A DNA stretch of 64,000 bases from contig JAGWUV010000011.1 in the NCBI GenBank assembly GCA_028875875.1, positions 25,649 through 89,648 of the forward strand. Reading direction: 5' to 3'. A program made the translations under genes and the position numbers. Below the pieces are notes generated by a model. The model did no database searches and was not told where the DNA came from. It was given only the letters and a program-made list of their open reading frames with translations. Below, in pieces: positions 41,195 to 48,744 of the stretch (position 1 is the first letter of the stretch; each line of letters opens with the position of its first letter). Origin of the DNA: Bacteroidota bacterium. Lineage in GTDB: Bacteria; Bacteroidota; Bacteroidia; Chitinophagales; Chitinophagaceae.

Positions 41195-41902
41195 ATGTCA
41201 GAATCTGTTGTAGCCTTACATAATGTAAATATTTACCAGGGTAATACACTGGTATTGCAGGATGTAAACTTCACTGTAAACAAAGGGGAGTTTGTGTATT
41301 TAGTTGGAAAAACCGGTACCGGGAAAAGTAGTTTGCTTAAAACTTTATACGGAGAGCTGTCTCTGCGTGAAGGTACCGGAATCGTAGTGGGATTTAACCT
41401 GAAAGATATGAACTGGAAAACTGTGCCTTTCCTGAGAAGGAATTTGGGCGTTATTTTCCAGGATTTCCAATTGCTTACCGATCGTAATGTATATGAGAAT
41501 TTAAAATTTGTGCTGAAGGCAACAGGTTGGAAAGATGAGAAATTAATGGATGAAAAGATCAATGATGTGCTGGATAAAGTGGGCTTAAAAAGTAAAGGAT
41601 TCAAAATGCCTTTTGAGATGAGTGGAGGGGAGCAACAGCGTGTAGATATAGCAAGGGCTTTATTAAATTCTCCCAAACTAATATTGGCTGATGAGCCTAC
41701 AGGTAACCTCGATCCTGAAACAAGTGATGAAATCATGCAGTTGTTGTTCCAAATTGCAAAAGATTATGGCGCTTCTATTATTATGGCTACGCATGATTTT
41801 ATTGTTATCAACCGATATCCATCCAGGATGCTGAAAACAGAAAGAGCGAGGGTTATTGATAGCGCTAATTACCAGCAACAAACAGAATCTCAAATTTTAT
41901 AA
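41195..41902 (+). CDS. ftsE: FtsE-like ABC transporter ATP-binding protein
   Basis: 235 aa. Walker [14 protein letters not shown]-loop VIFQDFQLL, signature [15 protein letters not shown], Walker [13 protein letters not shown]-loop ATHDFIVI. Sequence is closest to FtsE, which with FtsX activates peptidoglycan hydrolases at the septum. No ftsX lies next to it, as is common in Bacteroidota. A lolD/macB-type ATPase is the main alternative. Terminator follows. Confidence 0.88.
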   Translation: MSESVVALHNVNIYQGNTLVLQDVNFTVNKGEFVYLVGKTGTGKSSLLKTLYGELSLREGTGIVVGFNLKDMNWKTVPFLRRNLGVIFQDFQLLTDRNVYENLKFVLKATGWKDEKLMDEKINDVLDKVGLKSKGFKMPFEMSGGEQQRVDIARALLNSPKLILADEPTGNLDPETSDEIMQLLFQIAKDYGASIIMATHDFIVINRYPSRMLKTERARVIDSANYQQQTESQIL

Positions 41903-41907
41903 AATAC

Positions 41908-41936
41908 AAGCCCCGTTTTTAACGGGGCTTTTTTAA
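41908..41936 (+). terminator. terminator after ftsE
   Basis: Perfect ten-pair stem 41908-41917 / 41921-41930 (AAGCCCCGTT and complement), TTT loop and T-run. Confidence 0.88.
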
Positions 41937-41940
41937 AAGT

Positions 41941-42459
41941 ATGCTTCACATTCAACATGTAACTGCTGATGATATTAACCGATTGGTAAATATTAGCCGG
42001 GAAACTTTTTATGATACATTTTATGCTGAAAATACGCCGGAGGATATGCAGCAGTTTCTGGATAGTAATTTATCTGAAGAAGCCTTGCACAAGGAACTTT
42101 TGGATTCGGCCAATGCTTTTTTCTTTGCTCTTCAGGGTGATCAGCTATTAGGATACTGCAAGCTGTCTGAAGCAGACCTGCCTGAATTATTGCAAGATAA
42201 AAATGCTATTGAGATTGCCAGGATTTATGTTTCTAAACATGCCCTTGGAAAAGGGGTTGGAAAATTCCTCATGCAGCATTGTATGGAAGTGGCAAAGGAT
42301 AGAAGTAAAACCTGTATTTGGCTGGGTGTATGGGAGCACAATCATCGGGCTATTCAATTTTATAGCCAGTGGGGTTTTACAAAGTTCAGTGAGCACAAAT
42401 TCGTTCTGGGAAATGATGTTCAAAATGATTGGCTCATGTGCAAGTTGCTAAAAGCTTAG
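41941..42459 (+). CDS. GNAT N-acetyltransferase (PaiA-like)
   Basis: 172 aa. Full-length GNAT domain: IEIARIYVSKHALGKGVGKFLMQ (acetyl-CoA loop), IWLGVWEHNHRAIQFYSQWGF, then KFSEHKFVLGNDVQNDWLMCK. This tail is typical of PaiA-type spermidine/spermine acetyltransferases, so polyamine acetylation is plausible but not certain. The ATG lies within a few bases of the ftsE terminator. Its stop overlaps the end of the convergent DUF4395 gene by four bases. Confidence 0.85.
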   Translation: MLHIQHVTADDINRLVNISRETFYDTFYAENTPEDMQQFLDSNLSEEALHKELLDSANAFFFALQGDQLLGYCKLSEADLPELLQDKNAIEIARIYVSKHALGKGVGKFLMQHCMEVAKDRSKTCIWLGVWEHNHRAIQFYSQWGFTKFSEHKFVLGNDVQNDWLMCKLLKA

Positions 42460-42908
42460 TTTCCCTTTATCCTTTTAAAAGGAAGTACAATCCAAGAATA
42501 GAAAATACAGCCCAGACAAATACCTGCAAATGCTTCCAGTCCTGAACAAATAATTAATGTTCCTGTGAAAATCTGAACGGTTATTGTCCATCCCATTGCA
42601 TTTCCGATAGTCATTACAGCTGCAAAGAAAAAGCCGATTAATGCGGCAAATTTTTTAGGGGCAGCATCAATCATGATCACAGGAAAATTTAAGGAGGTAG
42701 CTGTTGGTTTAGCTAAGATTTTCAGTAGGCTGGCATTGCCTTCTGTAAATGCCCTTGTGCCAAAATCGATCAGTAAGAAGATACTGATCCATGAGAATCC
42801 TTTAAGTAAAGAGGCAATACTTAAAAGAAAAATAAAGGTAGCAACGGTTCTTACAACCGATTCATTTACTCTTATCGCAGAAACGGGACAAACAATTGAC
42901 TTCTCCAT
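42456..42908 (-). CDS. DUF4395 membrane protein
   Basis: 150 aa. DUF4395 layout: N-terminal CPVSAIRVNESVVR, then four transmembrane stretches (TVATFIFLLSIASLL, ISIFLLIDFGTRAF, FAALIGFFFAAVMTIGN, IICSGLEAFAGICLGCIFY). The CPVS and GICLGC cysteines are conserved in the family and suggest a thiol or sulfur-handling role in the inner membrane; function unknown. Upstream lies a strong terminator of the neighbouring operon. Confidence 0.85.
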   Translation of the reverse strand: MEKSIVCPVSAIRVNESVVRTVATFIFLLSIASLLKGFSWISIFLLIDFGTRAFTEGNASLLKILAKPTATSLNFPVIMIDAAPKKFAALIGFFFAAVMTIGNAMGWTITVQIFTGTLIICSGLEAFAGICLGCIFYSWIVLPFKRIKGN

Positions 42909-42932
42909 ACACTTAAATTGGGTACAAAGAAA

Positions 42933-42970
42933 AGAAAAAAAATATAGTCCCCCAAAAAGGTGGACTATAT
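42933..42970 (-). terminator. terminator of the lipoprotein-ytxJ-DUF6132 operon
   Basis: On the minus strand, a nine-pair stem (42962-42970 / 42942-42950) extends by two G-C pairs across one mismatch, with an A/T loop, and is followed by a long T-run (42933-42941). Confidence 0.85.
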
Positions 42971-43001
42971 AAATTGATTTTGTGAAAAAATGACAATACG
43001 A

Positions 43002-43211
43002 TTACTTATGCTCCGGAGCAGATTTGGCCATACTAAAAACCAAGGCGCCAATTGCGGCAAAATAAATGGTACTGTTCACCGGGCTTGAGGTAATGGCACA
43101 TCTCCCAGTACTACAACCAACAAACCTCCAGTACATCCATCCTGCAATACCGCCTAAAACTGCTCCACCTGCAATAAGCAAAATTCTTTTTTTACGGGGT
43201 TGCATATACAT
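43002..43211 (-). CDS. DUF6132-like small membrane protein
   Basis: 69 aa. Basic N-terminus (QPRKKR), a glycine-rich first helix (ILLIAGGAVLGGIAGWMYW), a two-cysteine loop CSTGRCAITSSP, and a second helix (STIYFAAIGALVFSMA). The C-x4-C loop between two helices is the DUF6132 signature. Inner membrane, function unknown. Its ATG overlaps the ytxJ stop (TAATG), so translation is coupled. Confidence 0.8.
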   Translation of the reverse strand: MYMQPRKKRILLIAGGAVLGGIAGWMYWRFVGCSTGRCAITSSPVNSTIYFAAIGALVFSMAKSAPEHK

Positions 43212-43546
43212 TAGTTTACAGATGCCTGCTCAACAATTTCGTCCATTGAAATACCGCTATGACTTTCATCGTACACACATTCTCCATTTTTGATCAATAG
43301 AATTTGTGGTGACTCATGGTATACTTTGAAATCTTCGGCTATCTGGTTCGAAATGCCTCTATAATTGATAAGATCCAGATAATGAAAATCTATTGATTCG
43401 GGTGCTTCAGAACGCTCCAGTCTGCTCAATGCCATGCTGCTAATGCTACAGCGGGTACTATGCTTAAAAATTACCTGGGGCTTGCTGAATGATTTTTCTT
43501 TGATTTTTTCAAGCTGTTCTGCTTGTGTAAGTTGATGCCAGTTCAT
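43211..43546 (-). CDS. ytxJ: bacillithiol-system thioredoxin-like protein YtxJ
   Basis: 111 aa. Thioredoxin-like fold of the YtxJ/DUF2847 family: VIFKHSTRCSISSMALSRLE with single redox Cys33, FHYLDLINYRGISNQIAEDF, ESPQILLIKNGECVYDESHSGIS. The family is named as a monothiol bacilliredoxin that removes bacillithiol from proteins. Cytosolic. Middle gene of a three-gene operon with a small lipoprotein (24 bases upstream) and a DUF6132 protein (overlapping). Confidence 0.9.
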   Translation of the reverse strand: MNWHQLTQAEQLEKIKEKSFSKPQVIFKHSTRCSISSMALSRLERSEAPESIDFHYLDLINYRGISNQIAEDFKVYHESPQILLIKNGECVYDESHSGISMDEIVEQASVN

Positions 43547-43570
43547 CTCGAGTTCAAAATTTTAATCTCA

Positions 43571-43690
43571 TTAAGGTCTGAAATAATGAGGGTTGGTTGT
43601 TGGGCACCCTCTGCCACGTGACGACGCACATGAGCTGATGATTACGCTCATAGTTAGTACACACGCTGAAATAATAAGAATCTTTTTCAT
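43571..43690 (-). CDS. 39-residue putative lipoprotein
   Basis: Too short for common ORF cut-offs. ATG at 43688-43690, TAA at 43571-43573. MKKILIISACVLTMSVIISSC is a complete lipoprotein signal (lipobox ISSC, Cys21), leaving a mature peptide of 19 residues, CASSRGRGCPTTNPHYFRP. Its GCPxxxPHYFR end resembles very small Bacteroidota lipoproteins. It lies 24 bases before ytxJ in the same direction and is probably the first gene of that operon. Function unknown. Confidence 0.65.
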   Translation of the reverse strand: MKKILIISACVLTMSVIISSCASSRGRGCPTTNPHYFRP

Positions 43691-43829
43691 AGTGATAGAT
43701 GATGGTAAATAGAGTGTATTTTGCACTCACTATCAAAGATAGGGGATAGACGGCATTTGCTGCCTTTCTGCTTAGTTAATTATTTGACGGCCTTGATAAT
43801 AAAGCCGTTATTTCGAAGACATTTTTTAT

Positions 43830-45194
43830 ATGCGAGTACATTTCATTTCTATAGGTGGCAGCGTGATGCATCAATTAGCAATTGCATTACAAAGGAAAGG
43901 ATACCAGGTGAGTGGTACTGATGATGAAATTTTTGAACCGGCTTATTCTAATCTTGCCGCAGAAGGGCTACTGCCAACTGCTATTGGATGGCAGCCCAAT
44001 TTGATTTCCCCAGACCTGGATGCAGTTATATTAGGAATGCATGCTAAATCAGATAACCCCGAATTATTGCGAGCAAAAGAGTTAGGCTTGAAGATTTATT
44101 CTTTCCCTGAATACATTTATCAAGAAAGTAAGGATAAGATTAGGGTGATCGTAGGAGGAAGTCATGGTAAAACCACCACAACTAGCATGGTCATGCATGT
44201 ACTAAAGTACTCAGCAAAAGCTTTTGATTACCTCGTAGGTGCCCGTTTGGAAGGCTTCGATCAATCTGTTAATATTACAGATGCTCCGGTGATCGTTTGT
44301 GAAGGGGATGAATACCCTGCCAGTACGCTTGAAAAAAGACCCAAATTTCACTTTCTTTTTCCGCATGTAGCTATTCTTACTGGCATTGCCTGGGACCATA
44401 TTAATGTATTTCCCACTTTTGAATTTTATAAAGAGCAGTTTATCATCTTCATCAATAAAATAGAGAAAAACGGGATTTTGATATACAATGAATCAGATAA
44501 AGTGCTGCAAGAACTGGTACTCCAAAACCAACGTGATGATATACGTTATCAGCCATACAACGTACCTGCACATACGATAGAGAATGGAGTTACCTCCGTA
44601 ACCATTGATGGAATTACATCGCAATTAAAAGTATTTGGCAATCATAACTTACTTAACCTTCATGCAGCGTGGTATGCCTGTAAAGAGTTGGGTATAACCG
44701 TTGAATTGTTTCTTAAAAATATTGCCTCGTTTACCGGTGCTGCAAAAAGACTGGAATTGATGATATCTGGGGCTACAACGAATGTCTACAGGGATTTTGC
44801 CCATGCACCCAGCAAAGTGAAAGCTACCATAGATGCAGTAAAGCAACAATATCCCGATAGGAAGTTAATAGCCGTTTTAGAGTTACACACATTTAGTAGT
44901 TTGAATGAAGCTTTTATGAGTGAATACCAAGGAGCTTTAGATAAAGCAGATATTGCAATTGTATTTTATTCAAAGCATGCGTTGGAGCTAAAACGGATGC
45001 CTGATTTGCCGATAAACGCTGTGCAACAAGGTTTTGCAAAAGAGGGATTGATTGTTGAGAATGATAAGAATGCATTGATGAATTTATTACAGCAGTACAA
45101 TTATAAAGATGCTAACCTTTTGCTGATGAGTAGTGGTAACTACGATGGTCTGGATATGACAGCTTTTGCCCAATCAATCACTTCTGTGCTATGA
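43830..45194 (+). CDS. mpl: Mpl-type UDP-N-acetylmuramate:peptide ligase
   Basis: 454 aa. Mur-ligase family: RVHFISIGGSVMHQLAIAL N-terminal nucleotide domain, GSHGKTTTTSM P-loop, EGDEYPASTLEKRPKFHFL, and the C-terminal domain with YRDFAHAPSKVKATIDAV. This order (peptide recycling ligase rather than MurC) fits Mpl: it attaches recovered tripeptide to UDP-MurNAc in cell-wall recycling. MurC-like activity is the alternative. Divergent from the ytxJ operon. Confidence 0.92.
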   Translation: MRVHFISIGGSVMHQLAIALQRKGYQVSGTDDEIFEPAYSNLAAEGLLPTAIGWQPNLISPDLDAVILGMHAKSDNPELLRAKELGLKIYSFPEYIYQESKDKIRVIVGGSHGKTTTTSMVMHVLKYSAKAFDYLVGARLEGFDQSVNITDAPVIVCEGDEYPASTLEKRPKFHFLFPHVAILTGIAWDHINVFPTFEFYKEQFIIFINKIEKNGILIYNESDKVLQELVLQNQRDDIRYQPYNVPAHTIENGVTSVTIDGITSQLKVFGNHNLLNLHAAWYACKELGITVELFLKNIASFTGAAKRLELMISGATTNVYRDFAHAPSKVKATIDAVKQQYPDRKLIAVLELHTFSSLNEAFMSEYQGALDKADIAIVFYSKHALELKRMPDLPINAVQQGFAKEGLIVENDKNALMNLLQQYNYKDANLLLMSSGNYDGLDMTAFAQSITSVL

Positions 45195-45206
45195 TTGCTG
45201 AAGCAT

Positions 45207-45240
45207 GTACAGAAAGTACAAGAGTGCGACGAAACGAAGT
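45207..45240 (-). repeat. dispersed repeat, copy B
   Basis: Complement of this stretch ends with the same CGTCGCACTCTTGTAC-type block as copy A (24 of 25 bases) including the GTAC/GTAC inverted repeat; its other end diverges after the CGTCG. Lies between mpl and the DnaQ gene. Confidence 0.7.
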
Positions 45241-45281
45241 AAAATCTGTGTTACTTTCGCTGATCTAATAATTTAAGCTAC

Positions 45282-46055
45282 ATGAAGCTACAACTAACCC
45301 GTCCCATTGCATTTATAGACCTTGAAACAACTGGTGTGAATATTTCTACTGATCGTATCGTAGAGATTGCGATCGTTAAAATATCAACGGATGGTTCCAA
45401 ACAGGTAAAGCGTAAACTGATCAATCCGCAAATGCCTATTCCTGCCGGAGCAAGCGATGTGCATGGTATTACGGATGAGATGGTAAAAGATGCACCTACG
45501 TTTAAACAGGTGGCTAACGAGATAAAACAGTTTCTTGATAATTGCGATATGGGCGGCTACAACAGCAACCGCTTTGATGTGCCCATGCTGATAGAAGAAT
45601 TTTTGCGTGCAGGGATGGAGTTTTCTACAGATGGAAGAAAGATGGTGGATGTACAAAAAGTATTTCACTTGATGGAACAGCGAACGTTAAGTGCTGCTTA
45701 CAAGTTTTATTGCAACAAACAGTTAGATGGTGCCCATAGTGCGGAAGCTGATGCTGCTGCAACATGGGAGGTGCTGGAGGCACAATTAGAACGATATCCA
45801 CAACTGGGAAACACGGTAGATAGTGTGGTTAAGTTTACAGGAGAAGATGATATTGTTGATTTTGCGAGAAGATTTATTCGAGTGAATGGAGTGGAAATAT
45901 TCAACTTCGGCAAGCATAAAGGCAAGCCCGTTAGTCAGGTATTGAAAGAAGAACCTCAGTATTACGATTGGATGATGAAGGGGGATTTTGCCATGAATAC
46001 CAAGCAAAAACTAACCGAAATTCTTAACAGAACTTTATTAAAGAAAAACAGTTAG
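45282..46055 (+). CDS. DnaQ-like 3'-5' exonuclease
   Basis: 257 aa. DEDD exonuclease: ExoI FIDLETTGV (Asp13, Glu15), ExoII GYNSNRFDVPML, ExoIII DGAHSAEADAAATWEV (HxxxD, DEDDh). The C-terminal 70 residues (EIFNFGKHKGKPVSQVLKEEPQYYDWMMKGDF) form a small domain common in Bacteroidota DnaQ paralogs. It is a proofreading-like or repair exonuclease, not fused to a polymerase. Alone by spacing. Confidence 0.9.
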   Translation: MKLQLTRPIAFIDLETTGVNISTDRIVEIAIVKISTDGSKQVKRKLINPQMPIPAGASDVHGITDEMVKDAPTFKQVANEIKQFLDNCDMGGYNSNRFDVPMLIEEFLRAGMEFSTDGRKMVDVQKVFHLMEQRTLSAAYKFYCNKQLDGAHSAEADAAATWEVLEAQLERYPQLGNTVDSVVKFTGEDDIVDFARRFIRVNGVEIFNFGKHKGKPVSQVLKEEPQYYDWMMKGDFAMNTKQKLTEILNRTLLKKNS

Positions 46056-46139
46056 GTTAGAATAGTTTTAAAATTTACTGTTATCAGTCGCTACTCCTGT
46101 TTAATTTTTTAACTTAGTGAATAGGAAATACCCCCACAG

Positions 46140-46922
46140 TTGGAAAAAATAGTTATCATACCTACTTACAACGAAAAGGAAAATATTGCTTCTATTATCG
46201 AAGCGGTGTTCTCTTTGAAGCAACAATATCATATCCTGGTGATAGATGACGGCTCACCTGATGGCACCGCCGATATTGTAAAAGGCATGATGCTGCAATA
46301 TCCAGGACAATTATTCATCGAAGAAAGAAAGGGGAAGATGGGGTTGGGCACTGCTTATATTCATGGGTTTAAGTGGGCATTGGCTAATGACTATGAATAT
46401 ATTTTTGAAATGGATGCCGATTTTTCTCATAATCCAAAAGATCTGGAAAGGTTATACATGGCTTGTAAAGATAAACTTGGTGATGTGGCAGTGGGTAGCA
46501 GGTATGTAAGCGGCGGAAAGGTGGAGAATTGGCCGTTGGACAGGCACCTGTACTCAAAAGGTGGTGCAATCTATACAAGGTTGATCACATGGATGCCGGT
46601 AAATGATCCTACAGCTGGTTTTGTTTGTTATACCAGGCGTGTGTTGGAAACTATAAATTTGGATGAGATCACCTTTGTTGGGTATGCTTTCCAGATTGAA
46701 ATGAAATTTGCAGCCTGGAAACTTGGGTTTAAAATAGTGGAAGTGCCCATTACTTTCATAGACCGGAAAGTTGGTTATAGTAAAATGAGCAAGGGTATTA
46801 TTAAAGAAGGAGTATTGGGAGTACTGAGCATTCAATGGCAAAGCCTTTTTAAAAATTATCGCAAACGCTTATCCAACAACGATGCTAAAATAGTAGCCGG
46901 AGTTTCTTCAGCAAATAAATAA
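46140..46922 (+). CDS. polyprenol-phosphate sugar transferase (DPM1-like, GT2)
   Basis: 260 aa. GT2 fold: VIIPTYNEKENIASII, VIDDGSPDGTADIV (nucleotide site), EMDADFSHNPKD, then VGSRYVSGGKVENWPLDRHLYSKGGA and NDPTAGFVCY. This is the soluble polyprenol monophosphomannose synthase type without C-terminal helices. It moves a sugar from a nucleotide donor to a lipid phosphate for glycan assembly. Start is TTG at 46140 (MEKIVIIP), since no ATG precedes the IIPTYNE motif. Confidence 0.9.
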   Translation: MEKIVIIPTYNEKENIASIIEAVFSLKQQYHILVIDDGSPDGTADIVKGMMLQYPGQLFIEERKGKMGLGTAYIHGFKWALANDYEYIFEMDADFSHNPKDLERLYMACKDKLGDVAVGSRYVSGGKVENWPLDRHLYSKGGAIYTRLITWMPVNDPTAGFVCYTRRVLETINLDEITFVGYAFQIEMKFAAWKLGFKIVEVPITFIDRKVGYSKMSKGIIKEGVLGVLSIQWQSLFKNYRKRLSNNDAKIVAGVSSANK

Positions 46923-46964
46923 TTCAGATTATATTCTTTCGTTTTTTTGGTTTTTCTTCACTTC

Positions 46965-47837
46965 ATGAAAGCATCCCTCATTCAACTGCATACTGCTGTT
47001 TTTTTAGCCGGATTTACGGGTATTTTGGGCAAATTGATCTCATTGAATGAGGGGTTGCTGGTATGGTACAGGATATTACTGACCGTTCTGATCTTGGTAT
47101 TTCTGTTATACAGGAAAAAAGCGATACAAAAAGTTTCTTCAAGGTTATTGATACGTTTGTTTGCAACGGGATTCCTAATTGCGTTGCATTGGGTTTGCTT
47201 TTATGGAAGTATTAAGTATGCTAACGTTTCTATCGGTTTGGTTTGTTTGTCTGCTTCCGGTTTATTCACTGCATTGGCAGAACCGCTGTTAACGCATAAA
47301 CCTTTTAGCTTATCAGAGGTGTTGCTGAGTTTGTTGAGTTTAACAGGTATCTTTCTCATTTTTCATTTTGATGTTCCGCACCGCACAGGTATTATTTTAG
47401 GAATTGTATCAGCTGTTCTGGCAGCCTTGTTCGCTGTATTAAATAAACGATACATTCATACCGCTCCGCCTCAAACCATTATGCTGTATGAACTTACAGG
47501 TGGCTGGATGTTATTAACGTTACTCATGCCCTGGTATGTTCGCCAGTTTCCACCGGAGCATTTATTGCCTACCCTGCAGGATTGGGGATGGCTTTTATTA
47601 CTGGCAGGCTTTTGTACGGTGTGGGCAATGGACTTAATGCTGCAGGCTTTGAAAAAAGTATCAGCATTTACACAAAACCTTACGTTGAACCTGGAGCCGG
47701 TGTATGGAATTATACTTGCTTTTATTTTGTTTCATGAAAACAAATACCTGCATAGTAGTTTCTATGCAGGTATTCTTCTGATCGGTTGCTCTGTAATTAT
47801 TCAAATGTTTCGTGTGATGAAACGAAACAGCCATTAA
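46965..47837 (+). CDS. EamA-family transporter (drug/metabolite type)
   Basis: 290 aa with about ten transmembrane helices in two EamA repeats (FLAGFTGILGKLISLNEGLLVWYR; GIILGIVSAVLAALFAVLNKRYI ... LNLEPVYGIILAFILFHE). The GLVCLSASGLFTALAEPLL and NLEPVYG segments are hallmark EamA positions. Inner-membrane exporter of small metabolites; substrate unknown. ATG 46965; an upstream TTG at 46947 would add six residues. 42 bases after the GT2 gene, so perhaps co-transcribed. Confidence 0.88.
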   Translation: MKASLIQLHTAVFLAGFTGILGKLISLNEGLLVWYRILLTVLILVFLLYRKKAIQKVSSRLLIRLFATGFLIALHWVCFYGSIKYANVSIGLVCLSASGLFTALAEPLLTHKPFSLSEVLLSLLSLTGIFLIFHFDVPHRTGIILGIVSAVLAALFAVLNKRYIHTAPPQTIMLYELTGGWMLLTLLMPWYVRQFPPEHLLPTLQDWGWLLLLAGFCTVWAMDLMLQALKKVSAFTQNLTLNLEPVYGIILAFILFHENKYLHSSFYAGILLIGCSVIIQMFRVMKRNSH

Positions 47838-48659
47838 TTATTTTAACTGATAAGCGTAAACGCTGTTCTTGTAAAATGTGGGCACGTAAAATATTTTATT
47901 CTTTGCATCATAGCCTATATCAGCAGAGTTGATTTTCTTTTCTCTGGTGTCTAATAATACTTGTTTACTGCCATCGGCTTTAACATAGTAAACGATGCCA
48001 GACCAGCAGCTTACGATAAACTCTCCGGGTTGTACCATTTCAATACCATCTGTGCTGCTTTCCATGCCTTCGGCTATAACGGTAACCTTTTTGTTGTGGT
48101 CAATCTTTACTAAGCTTCCACTTACCAGTACATAAAGATCGCTGCCAACAGACAGTACGCCGTTAGCACCTTTCATGTCATCTGCATAAGTAGATACTTT
48201 TCCGTTTTCAATTTTGTGTACTTTATTAGTACGGGTGTCACTTACGTATACAATACCTTTAGTGTCCACTGTCACATCATTCAGGAATATGGCTCCTTCT
48301 ACAGGAATATGTTCTATGATGCTGGCTTTTGCTACGTCTATCACTACCACTTCCGTTAAATCAGCAACATAAAGTTTGTTTTTGTAAAGCCCCATGCCTT
48401 TCGGTGCATTCAATCCTGTAACCCAGTCTGTTTTAATGATCTTACCATTCAAAGCTACTTTACCAATAGAACCATGACCATCTTTTTCGGAAGGCTTCCC
48501 GTCGATGTTAGAGATATACAATTGTTTGCCCGCTGCATAATATAATACAGATTCAGGAGTTTTGAGCAGTGTGTCTGTTGACCACTTTAATGTTAATGAG
48601 TGTTGTGCTGATGCTTGCATAGTAATTGCTGTTACTGCAAGGAGGAAAGTTTTTTTCAT
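47838..48659 (-). CDS. exported SMP-30/gluconolactonase-like beta-propeller
   Basis: 273 aa from ATG 48659. Signal peptide MKKTFLLAVTAITMQASAQ, then repeated propeller blades with YISNIDGKPSEKDG, GLNAPKGMGLYKNKLYVADL, LNDVTVDTKGIVYVSDTRTNKVHKI, ADDMKGANGVLSVGSDLYVL. The six-bladed SMP-30 family includes sugar lactonases, but many members are only binding propellers. Periplasmic. It lies 85 bases from the TonB receptor on the same strand, suggesting a joint role in uptake. Confidence 0.85.
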   Translation of the reverse strand: MKKTFLLAVTAITMQASAQHSLTLKWSTDTLLKTPESVLYYAAGKQLYISNIDGKPSEKDGHGSIGKVALNGKIIKTDWVTGLNAPKGMGLYKNKLYVADLTEVVVIDVAKASIIEHIPVEGAIFLNDVTVDTKGIVYVSDTRTNKVHKIENGKVSTYADDMKGANGVLSVGSDLYVLVSGSLVKIDHNKKVTVIAEGMESSTDGIEMVQPGEFIVSCWSGIVYYVKADGSKQVLLDTREKKINSADIGYDAKNKIFYVPTFYKNSVYAYQLK

Positions 48660-48744
48660 GAACTGATTTTTATGGTGAGTAAAGTTATACAGTACAAGTG
48701 AGTGACACAACCGGTGCTGATGAGAATCACTCAAGCTGGTCACT

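Noticed and set aside
43554..43736. 60-codon minus-strand frame at the ytxJ operon start
   Set aside because: It lies in a different frame from the 39-codon lipoprotein (43571-43690), which has a full lipobox and fits the operon spacing.
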